Positions 1 to 5,575 of a DNA stretch of 6,750 bases are shown here, piece by piece. Both the position numbers and the translations under genes were made by a program. This stretch comes from an uncultured Planctomycetota bacterium (lineage in GTDB: Bacteria > Planctomycetota > UBA1135 > UBA2386). The notes under the pieces were generated by a model that was not told the origin of the DNA, did not search any database, and worked only from the letters and a program-made list of their open reading frames with translations. The first letter of the stretch is position 1; every line of letters begins with the position of its first letter. The stretch lies in NCBI GenBank assembly GCA_903925435.1, contig CAIYFF010000236.1:1-6750 (forward strand). The letters run 5' to 3'.

Positions 1-669
1 GTGTCGATCGTCCCCGGTTGGCACACGACGATCTTCCCGCCCTACTTCGTCGCGGGCGCCATCTTCTCGGGCTTCGGCATGGTGCTGACGCTCATGATCC
101 CGGCGCGCAGCTGGCTCGGACTGCACGAGCTCATCACGCTGAACCACCTCGACAACATCGCGAAGGTGCTCCTGCTGACCGGAACGATGGTTGGCTACGC
201 CTACGGGATGGAGTTCTTCATCGCGTGGTACAGCGGCTCGGAATACGAGCAGTTCTGCTTCATCAACCGCGCGTTCGGCCCGTACTGGTGGGCCTACTGG
301 ATCATGATCAGCTGCAACGTGATCAGCCCCCAGTTCTTCTGGGTGCGCAGCTTGCGTCGCAACCCCGCGTTCCTGTTCGTCGTGTCGATCTTCGTCAACA
401 TCGGCATGTGGTTCGAACGCTTCGTGATCACGGTGTCGTCGCTCAACCGCGACTTCCTGCCGTCGAGCTGGGCGTACTTCAGCCCGACGATTATCGACAT
501 CCTGACCTACGCCGGCAGCTTCGGTCTGTTCTTCACGTTCTTCCTCTTGTTCTGCCGCTTCATGCCAATCATCGCGATCAGCGAAGTGAAGGGCGTGATG
601 CCAGAGGCGAACCCGCACCACGGTCACGACGACCACGGCCACGGCCACTCCGCGGCCCATACCCACTGA
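1..669 (+). CDS. actC: ActC, NrfD-like integral membrane subunit of alternative complex III (C-terminal part, 5' truncated)
   Basis: C-terminal 222 residues of a polytopic NrfD/PsrC-family protein, the ActC subunit of the quinol:electron-acceptor oxidoreductase ACIII, which sits in the inner membrane and helps handle quinol. About five hydrophobic spans are visible (roughly residues 15-34, 53-74, 94-115, 122-140, 164-187). Family-typical stretches are NHLDNIAKVLLLTGTMVGYAYG (shown here only as its core, residues 48-69), WFERFVI (137-143) and the closing RFMPIIAISEVKG (186-198). ActC proteins usually exceed 400 residues, and the first visible residues already lie inside the conserved domain, so the GTG at base 1 is almost certainly an internal valine codon. 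The protein ends in a His-rich tail (8 His among residues 206-222). actD follows after 16 bases. Family assignment is from recognition of sequence and context, not a search. Confidence 0.9.
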   Translation: MSIVPGWHTTIFPPYFVAGAIFSGFGMVLTLMIPARSWLGLHELITLNHLDNIAKVLLLTGTMVGYAYGMEFFIAWYSGSEYEQFCFINRAFGPYWWAYWIMISCNVISPQFFWVRSLRRNPAFLFVVSIFVNIGMWFERFVITVSSLNRDFLPSSWAYFSPTIIDILTYAGSFGLFFTFFLLFCRFMPIIAISEVKGVMPEANPHHGHDDHGHGHSAAHTH

Positions 670-685
670 GGCACGAGGACAAGCA

Positions 686-1219
686 ATGGCCAATCACTGG
701 GGCATCGTCGCCGAGTTTGAGTCTCCCGCCGCGATCTACCACGCGGCGGAGAAGGTCACGGCGCAGGGCTACACCAAGGTTGACGCACACACGCCATTCC
801 CGGTCCACGGACTGGACAAGGCGCTGCGTCAGGGTCCCAGCCACCTCGGCTGGATCGTCGTCTGCTGCGGCGCAATGGGCATCTTCCTCGCGCAGTTGAT
901 GATGTACTGGATGAACGCGGTCGACTACCCGTTCTGGGTGTCGGGCAAGCAGCCGTATGCGTGGCCGACCACGATCCCGATCACGTTCGAGCTAATGGTG
1001 CTGCTGTCTGCATTCGGCGCCGTCTTCGGCATGTTCGGCATCAACAAGTTGCCGCGCCTGCACCACCCGATCTTCAACCACAGCCAGATCCATCGCGCGA
1101 CCGACGACCGGTTCTTCCTGTCGATCGAGAGCACCGATCCCAAGTTCGATCGCAATGCGACCGCAAAGCTCCTCGAGAGCATCGGCGCCAAGCACATCGA
1201 ACTGCTGGAGGATGCATGA
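686..1219 (+). CDS. actD: ActD, DUF3341-type membrane subunit of alternative complex III
   Basis: 177-residue protein matching the DUF3341/ActD family. A soluble N-terminal part contains the hallmark DAHTPFPVHGLDKAL (residues 33-47). A helical hairpin follows, with spans at about 55-77 and 96-119, then a soluble C-terminal part (about 120-177) including LPRLHHPIF. ActD is a peripheral two-span subunit of the membrane part of ACIII and carries no cofactor; no CXXCH is present here. The ATG at 686 is preceded by GAGG at 675-678, seven bases away, which supports this start. Length is normal for the family. The stop codon overlaps the start of actE by four bases (ATGA), so translation of the two is probably coupled. 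The order ActC-ActD-ActE-ActF is the standard ACIII order. Confidence 0.92.
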   Translation: MANHWGIVAEFESPAAIYHAAEKVTAQGYTKVDAHTPFPVHGLDKALRQGPSHLGWIVVCCGAMGIFLAQLMMYWMNAVDYPFWVSGKQPYAWPTTIPITFELMVLLSAFGAVFGMFGINKLPRLHHPIFNHSQIHRATDDRFFLSIESTDPKFDRNATAKLLESIGAKHIELLEDA

Positions 1220-1833
1220 GCACGATCTCCAAGTTCGCATTGGCGCTGCTCGCGCTCGCGCTCGGCGCGTGCCGCGGCGGCACATCGACCTCCCCGCCGA
1301 TCCACATCATCCAAGACATGGACTTCCAGCCCAAGCTGAAGACCCAGTCTGCGACGACGTTCGAGGGCTGGAAGGACGGACGCAGCATGCGGCTCCCGGT
1401 CGCAGGCACGGTTGCGCGCGGCTCGCTGCCCAACGCAACGCTGCTCCCGGATCCCAAGAACCCAGGCAAGGGCGTCGATGGCGCTTGGCTCGCGAAGAAC
1501 CCGCTCGCTCTGACGGCGGAGTCGCTGGCTCGCGGCAAGGATCGCTTCGAGATCAACTGCGCGATCTGTCACGGCCAGTCGGGCCGCGGCGGCAACGGTG
1601 ATCAAGGCCATGGCCTCGTCGGTCGGCGCTGGCCGGTGGCGGTTCCGAACTTCCACGCAGTCCAAGGCAAGGACAACCGCGTCGCCAACCTTACCGATGG
1701 CGAGTACTTCGAAGTGATGTCCAGCCCCGTCGGACGCAACACCATGCCGTCCTACGCCGCGCGCATCACCGTCGAAGACCGTTGGGCCATCGTCCAATAC
1801 ATCCGCGCCCTCCAGACCCTCGGGAACCAGTAA
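1216..1833 (+). CDS. actE: ActE, mono-haem cytochrome c lipoprotein subunit of alternative complex III
   Basis: 205-residue exported cytochrome c, the mono-haem subunit of ACIII that carries electrons on the periplasmic side. The N terminus is a short lipoprotein signal: hydrophobic residues 7-16, then lipobox LGAC with the acylated cysteine at C19. A linker of about 80 residues precedes the haem domain. The single haem c site is CAICH (C115, C118, H119), and M177 in the NTMPSY stretch is the likely sixth ligand. The C-terminal helix (DRWAIVQYIRAL, 188-199) is typical of class I cytochromes c. The ATG at 1216 overlaps the actD stop and has a strong GGAGG at 1207-1211, four bases upstream. actF starts three bases after the stop. 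Lipoprotein processing and the Met ligand are inferred from motif and position. Confidence 0.92.
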   Translation: MSTISKFALALLALALGACRGGTSTSPPIHIIQDMDFQPKLKTQSATTFEGWKDGRSMRLPVAGTVARGSLPNATLLPDPKNPGKGVDGAWLAKNPLALTAESLARGKDRFEINCAICHGQSGRGGNGDQGHGLVGRRWPVAVPNFHAVQGKDNRVANLTDGEYFEVMSSPVGRNTMPSYAARITVEDRWAIVQYIRALQTLGNQ

Positions 1834-1836
1834 GCC

Positions 1837-3195
1837 ATGACCGCGACCATGACTGCGCCGCCGATCGAAAAGGTGGCACCGAACCTCGTCACCCGCGTCA
1901 AGGACGGGGACCTGAAGGCCGGCCAAATGGCCATGCTCGGACTCGGCATCGCGTTGCTCGCCATCGCGTTCGCCACCGGACTGGGCGGCGACAAGGAGCA
2001 CCAGGGCCGTTTCTGGTTCAGCTACCTGACGGGCTACATGGGCGTCCTCGGCATCACGCTGGGCGCTCTGTTCTTCACGATGGTCCAGCACATCACGCGC
2101 GCCGGTTGGAGCGTTGGCGTGCGCCGCGTAGCCGAGAACGTTGCCGCAGCGATCCCCGTGATGGCGCTGCTGTTCCTGCCAATCGCGCTGGTCGGCTTCG
2201 ACCATCTCTACCACCACTGGGCTCACGCCAACGTGAACCCGGAGACGCACGCGGCGATCCTTCCCGGCCAACCGGGCTATGACCACGTGCTCGCGGGCAA
2301 GTCGGGCTACCTCAACAAGCAGTTCTTCTTCATCCGCGCGGGCATCTACTTCGCGATCTGGATCAGCCTCTCGCTGTTCTTCCGCCGCAATTCGCTCAAG
2401 CAAGACGAGACGGGCGATGGCGCGTTGAGCCTGAAGATGGCGCGCCTCGCAGCGCCTGGCCTGTTGCTGTTCGCGCTGTCGATCACGTTTGCGGCATTCG
2501 ATTGGATCATGTCGCTGGACCCGCACTGGTTCAGCACGATGTTCGGCATCTGCTACTTCGCAGGCGGCTTCATGTCCTTCCTCGCGTTCACCGCGCTGCT
2601 CGCGCGCTGGATCCGCAGCAAGGGTTACCTCGGCGAAGTCATCAACACCGAGCACTTCCACGACATCGGCAAGCTGATGTTCGCGTTCATGGTCTTCTGG
2701 ACCTACGTGAACTTCAGCCAATACATGCTGATCTGGTATGCGAACCTGCCCGAAGAAACGGTCTGGTTCGAGCATCGCAGGCACAATGGCTGGAGCTCGG
2801 TTGGCACGATCCTCGTGTTCGGCCACTTCCTGGTGCCGTTCGTGTTCCTGATGTCGCGCCACATCAAGCGCAACGGCTTCACGTTGAGCCTCGGCGCGGT
2901 CTTCCTGCTCGTCATCCACTGGATCGACATGCAGTATCTGATCCTGCCGCAAGCAGGGCACGGGCACGGCGCGGCACACGCGACGGAAGCGGTCGAGATC
3001 AGCAATGCTGGCCACCCGCCGTTCAGCCACGACCTCAACCTGTGGTTGCACAACATCCAGCCGAACGACGCCCTGTGCTACTTCGGCATGCTGTGCCTCG
3101 TCGCGGGCATCGCGATCCTGTTCGTGCGCAAGAACAACCTCGTCCCGCTGCGCGATCCGCGCCTGTCGGAGACGCTGCACTTCCAGAACATCTGA
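1837..3195 (+). CDS. actF: ActF, NrfD-like integral membrane subunit of alternative complex III
   Basis: 452-residue polytopic protein with about ten hydrophobic spans (around 30-48, 60-82, 103-122, 163-182, 205-223, 233-256, 279-301, 322-340, 348-369, 409-430). It is the second NrfD-like subunit of ACIII and pairs with ActC in the membrane. Family markers are FDWIMSLDPHWFSTMFG (221-237), the HDIGKLMFAF(M)VFW stretch (275-288) and NFSQYMLIWYANLPEET (292-308). The length fits ActF, which is shorter than full-length ActC. A periplasmic or cytoplasmic loop between spans 9 and 10 is His-rich (H375, H377, H381, H393, H398). The start at 1837 lies three bases after actE; only a weak GGGA (1822-1825) precedes it, so re-initiation after actE is likely. 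An in-frame ATG at 1849 is a possible alternative start. No haem or Fe-S motif is seen. Confidence 0.92.
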   Translation: MTATMTAPPIEKVAPNLVTRVKDGDLKAGQMAMLGLGIALLAIAFATGLGGDKEHQGRFWFSYLTGYMGVLGITLGALFFTMVQHITRAGWSVGVRRVAENVAAAIPVMALLFLPIALVGFDHLYHHWAHANVNPETHAAILPGQPGYDHVLAGKSGYLNKQFFFIRAGIYFAIWISLSLFFRRNSLKQDETGDGALSLKMARLAAPGLLLFALSITFAAFDWIMSLDPHWFSTMFGICYFAGGFMSFLAFTALLARWIRSKGYLGEVINTEHFHDIGKLMFAFMVFWTYVNFSQYMLIWYANLPEETVWFEHRRHNGWSSVGTILVFGHFLVPFVFLMSRHIKRNGFTLSLGAVFLLVIHWIDMQYLILPQAGHGHGAAHATEAVEISNAGHPPFSHDLNLWLHNIQPNDALCYFGMLCLVAGIAILFVRKNNLVPLRDPRLSETLHFQNI

Positions 3196-3213
3196 CCCGC
3201 GAGGAACACGACG

Positions 3214-3513
3214 ATGGGCCACGCTAACGCAACGCACACGCACAACGGCGCTCGCCCCGAGCCGCATGATCCCGAGCACGACATCGACGCAAAGTCGACG
3301 GCGGTTTGGGTGCTCGGGTCCTCGGTAGTGCTCTTCATCTCGCTCTACTTCCTGATGCCGCTGTTCGACGTGGTGATGACCGCGGAACGCAACCGCAAGA
3401 TCAACCTCGTCCCAACCGAGGAACTCGACGCGGCCCGCGCGACGGAGAATCAGTTCCTCCGTGGCGGCAAGAAGACGATCGAGCAAGTGATGCAGGAGAT
3501 GGTCAAGAAGTGA
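3214..3513 (+). CDS. Small single-span membrane protein of unknown function between actF and the SCO gene
   Basis: 99-residue protein that I cannot assign to a named family with confidence. The N-terminal 28 residues are hydrophilic, acidic and His-rich (H3, H8, H10, H18, H22). One hydrophobic span follows at about 29-51, then a charged C-terminal part (ERNRK at 58-62, then a helical-looking stretch to residue 99). By the positive-inside rule the His-rich end would face the periplasm and the C terminus the cytoplasm. The start has GAGGA at 3201-3205 with an eight-base spacer. Its stop overlaps the SCO start by four bases, so it is clearly part of the operon. Small single-span proteins occur at this place in other ACIII-oxidase operons, as I recall them. 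A role as an accessory ACIII subunit (ActG-like) or in oxidase assembly is possible, but this is inference from position. Confidence 0.8.
   Translation: MGHANATHTHNGARPEPHDPEHDIDAKSTAVWVLGSSVVLFISLYFLMPLFDVVMTAERNRKINLVPTEELDAARATENQFLRGGKKTIEQVMQEMVKK
3494..3498 (+). promoter_or_regulatory. Ribosome binding site favouring the GTG start of the SCO gene
   Basis: AGGAG lies inside the end of the upstream small gene, eleven bases before GTG 3510. The spacing is long, but there is no comparable site before the ATG at 3522. Together with the GTGA overlap this favours GTG 3510 as the start, with re-initiation likely. Confidence 0.5.
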
Positions 3514-4406
3514 TCTCCTCGATGTCGAGCATTGCGCGCACGTTCGCGACGACCATGTCCGCAGCAGCCTTCGGGTTGCTTGTGGCTGGCGCCGATGCAT
3601 GCGCACAAGGCCACCCGCCGTCCTCAATCGAGGTCGTGCAGGAGGCTGCGTCGATGCTCGACAAGATCGGAATGAAGCTCGACCCCGAGCTGACGTTCAT
3701 CGACGAGCGCAACTACCCGTTCCGCTTCGGACAAGTGTTCCCAGGCGATCGCCCTGTGGTGCTCGTCCCTGGCTACTACGCTTGCCCAGACATGTGTGGC
3801 CAGGTGATCCACGGCATGCTCGATGCGCTCAATGCCGTCGAACTGTCGCCTGGCACCGACTACTTGATCGTCAATGTCAGCATCGACCCGCGCGAGACCG
3901 CCGAGACCGCCAAGGAGCGCAAGCAGAAGTTCCTCGCGCTGATGACGCGAGTTGGCGGCGAAGATGGTTGGCGTTTCCTGACGACGCCGCAGGAGAGCGA
4001 GATCAAGAAGCTGACGGAGAGCGTCGGCTTCCGCTACTTCTGGGCTGAGCACGACAACCGCTACGCGCACCCTGGCGCCCTTCTGTTCTTCACGCCACAG
4101 GGCGTGCTGAGCCGCGTGCTCACCGGGACGACGTTCGATGCAGCAGACGTGCGCCTCGCAATCGTCGAAGCCAGCGCTGGCAAACTCGGCACGTTCTGGG
4201 ACGAGGTCCGTCTCAACTGCCTGACGTTCGATGACCGCACTGGCAGCTATGCGCTGCTGGGCATGACGGTCATGCGCATCGGCGGCGTGCTCACGATTCT
4301 GGTCATCCTCGCGATGATCGCCCTGATGCTGCGTCGCGAACGCGAACGCGCGCGCACCGCAATCCAAACTCCAGCGGAAGGCACCCAAGCCCCATCCGCC
4401 TCATGA
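3510..4406 (+). CDS. SCO1/SenC/PrrC-family copper chaperone with C-terminal membrane anchor
   Basis: 298 residues from GTG 3510. SCO proteins are thioredoxin-fold copper chaperones that load or reduce the CuA site of cytochrome oxidase. The copper motif is CPDMC (C92, C96), with the third ligand H187 in RYAHPGALLFFTPQG; the SIDPRET strand (124-130) is also family-typical. A signal peptide covers about residues 1-32, with a plausible cleavage after ACA (30-32). An extra hydrophobic span near the C terminus (about 257-274), followed by RRERERAR, should anchor the protein with its domain in the periplasm. The GTG at 3510 overlaps the preceding stop (GTGA) and has AGGAG at 3494-3498; the ATG at 3522 (294 residues) is an alternative with no evident ribosome site. 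Its place just before coxB fits service to the CuA centre. Confidence 0.9.
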   Translation: MISSMSSIARTFATTMSAAAFGLLVAGADACAQGHPPSSIEVVQEAASMLDKIGMKLDPELTFIDERNYPFRFGQVFPGDRPVVLVPGYYACPDMCGQVIHGMLDALNAVELSPGTDYLIVNVSIDPRETAETAKERKQKFLALMTRVGGEDGWRFLTTPQESEIKKLTESVGFRYFWAEHDNRYAHPGALLFFTPQGVLSRVLTGTTFDAADVRLAIVEASAGKLGTFWDEVRLNCLTFDDRTGSYALLGMTVMRIGGVLTILVILAMIALMLRRERERARTAIQTPAEGTQAPSAS

Positions 4407-4510
4407 ACCTCTCCCCCGTGCAACCGTCTGTCGCTCTGCGACGGAACCCCTTGCAAGCAACTGGCAGCCAGGCCCTTGTAGGGGCAGCGCCGAAGGAAGT
4501 CCGCCCGTGA
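4403..4510 (+). CDS. Possible 35-codon ORF bridging the SCO gene and coxB (doubtful)
   Basis: An ATG overlapping the SCO stop (ATGA, 4403-4406) opens a frame of 35 codons that ends with TGA at 4508-4510, overlapping the GTG start of coxB (GTGA, 4507-4510). The frame therefore fills the whole gap with coupling-type overlaps at both ends, as at other junctions of this operon. The peptide (starting MNLSPVQPSVALRR) has no membrane span, motif or family that I recognise. 24 of 35 codons end in G or C, which neither supports nor excludes coding. No clear ribosome site precedes the ATG. It may be a coupling leader that carries ribosomes to coxB, or pure chance. Confidence 0.25.
   Translation: MNLSPVQPSVALRRNPLQATGSQALVGAAPKEVRP
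4427..4445 (+). other. Hairpin in the SCO-coxB gap
   Basis: TCTGTCGC (4427-4434) and GCGACGGA (4438-4445) form an eight-base-pair stem with one G-U pair and a three-base loop. It lies in the only sizeable gap of the operon. No T-run follows (the next bases are ACCCCTTGC), so it is not a standard intrinsic terminator. An mRNA processing or stability element that sets the ratio of upstream to downstream gene products is possible. Two weaker stems follow: CTGG/CCAG at 4461-4471 and CCCCT/AGGGG at 4447-4451 and 4480-4484. Confidence 0.45.
4493..4499 (+). promoter_or_regulatory. Ribosome binding site deciding the GTG start of coxB
   Basis: AAGGAAG stands seven bases before GTG 4507. No in-frame ATG occurs before the conserved membrane spans of CoxB, and the GTG gives a normal N-terminal length, so this site supports the non-ATG start. 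Confidence 0.65.
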
Positions 4511-5565
4511 TCTCCACCTTGATCCAGGATCCGAAGAACTACGTCGAGAACCCAGCGAAGCTGCCAGTTCTCAGTGACAAGTGGGGCCAACTCGAGCCAT
4601 TGGCTTCGACGTTCGACCACGTCGACGGGCTCTTCTACTTCACCTATGTCGTCTGCATCTTCTTCTTCGTCTTGATCACCGGCGTGCTCGCGCTGTCGGT
4701 CGTCAAGTATCGGCGGAAGACCTTCGACCAACCGGCGGCCTCGAACGTCACTCACAACACTCCACTCGAGGTGATCTGGACGATCATCCCGCTCATCATC
4801 GTCATGGTGATGTTCGTGTGGGGTTGGAAGGGCAGCAATGACATGCTGGTCGCCCCTGCGGACGCGCGCCAATACAAGGCGGTCGCGAAGCAGTGGAACT
4901 GGGCCTTCAGCTACCCGGGCAGCAAGGTGCAGAGCTACAACGAGCTTTGGCTCGAGGTCGACAAGTCCGCAGCGTTCACGCTGCAGTCGACCGACGTGCT
5001 CCACGCATTCTTCTTGCCGGGCATGCGCGTGAAGCGCGACGTGGTCCCGGGTCGTCAGCAGACGGCTTGGTTCCGCCCGACGAAGACCGGCGATTACCAC
5101 CTGTTCTGCGCCGAGTACTGCGGCCAGGACCACAGCAAGATGTACGCGCTCGTCCACGTTGTGACGGCGGACGAATACGCGAAGAAGCCGTGGGATGTCC
5201 TCAAGGACAGCACTCCGGCAGAATCGATCGCCAGCGGCGAGAACATCTACAAGGCGCTGTGCATCAGCTGCCACAGCGTCCACGGCACGCCGGGCACCGG
5301 CCCGAGCTGGGGCGGGGCGAAGGGCCTGTTCGCCAAGGATGGCGACAATGTCATCGGCCGCGCTCGCGAGGTCGTCCTAGCCGACGGCTCGACGCAGACG
5401 GTCACGGTCGACGAGGCCTACATCAAGGAGTCGATCGCGATGCCCAACGCCAAGAAGGTCGCGGAGCTGCCTTACCGCAACAACAACATGTCTGCGTTCG
5501 CCGACCTCGACGAGCGCAGCGTGAATTGCCTGATCGCTTACATGAAGTCGCTCGCAAGCAACTGA
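4507..5565 (+). CDS. coxB: Cytochrome c oxidase subunit II with CuA site and fused cytochrome c domain (caa3-type)
   Basis: 352 residues. Subunit II takes electrons from cytochrome c or directly from ACIII and passes them through CuA to subunit I. After about 40 N-terminal residues come two membrane spans (about 42-66 and 89-107), then the periplasmic cupredoxin domain. The CuA ligands are all present: H166, C201, E203, C205, H209 and M212 (in CAEYCGQDHSKM). The aromatic stretch QWNWAFSYP (129-137) is the usual electron-entry region. A C-terminal class I cytochrome c domain follows, with haem motif CISCH (C252, C255, H256) and likely distal ligand M328 in RNNNMSAF. This fusion defines the caa3/caa-type oxidase. 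Start is GTG 4507 with AAGGAAG upstream. There is no lipobox at the N terminus. coxA follows after ten bases. Confidence 0.96.
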   Translation: MISTLIQDPKNYVENPAKLPVLSDKWGQLEPLASTFDHVDGLFYFTYVVCIFFFVLITGVLALSVVKYRRKTFDQPAASNVTHNTPLEVIWTIIPLIIVMVMFVWGWKGSNDMLVAPADARQYKAVAKQWNWAFSYPGSKVQSYNELWLEVDKSAAFTLQSTDVLHAFFLPGMRVKRDVVPGRQQTAWFRPTKTGDYHLFCAEYCGQDHSKMYALVHVVTADEYAKKPWDVLKDSTPAESIASGENIYKALCISCHSVHGTPGTGPSWGGAKGLFAKDGDNVIGRAREVVLADGSTQTVTVDEAYIKESIAMPNAKKVAELPYRNNNMSAFADLDERSVNCLIAYMKSLASN

Positions 5566-5575
5566 GAGCCCAGCC

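Larger units (their letters stand above)
4407..4506. other. SCO-coxB intergenic gap
   Basis: This 100-base stretch is the largest space between recognised genes in the window. It holds the hairpin at 4427-4445, two weaker inverted repeats, the ribosome site of coxB and the doubtful 35-codon frame. The best promoter-like pair (TTGCAA at 4451 and TTGTAG at 4476, spacer 19) is too poor to call. Confidence 0.6.

Noticed and set aside
1..3. GTG at the first base as a true start of the first gene
   Set aside because: The translated N terminus begins inside the conserved ActC domain and lacks about half the usual protein, so the valine codon is internal and the gene is cut by the window edge.
925..3627. 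A 900-codon open frame on the minus strand, antisense to actD-actF, the small gene and the start of SCO
   Set aside because: It opposes well-supported plus-strand genes. Its product is Arg/Glu/Asp/His-rich low-complexity sequence of the kind produced by reading GC-rich coding DNA on the other strand. It has no membrane or domain signature.
4427..4445. The hairpin as an intrinsic terminator
   Set aside because: The stem is good, but the following bases are ACCCCTTGC with no T-run, and essential oxidase genes of the same pathway follow at once on the same strand.
4451..4481. A sigma70-like promoter before coxB (TTGCAA and TTGTAG)
   Set aside because: The spacer is 19 bases and the -10 match is poor, and the elements sit within possible stems. 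Not enough to call.
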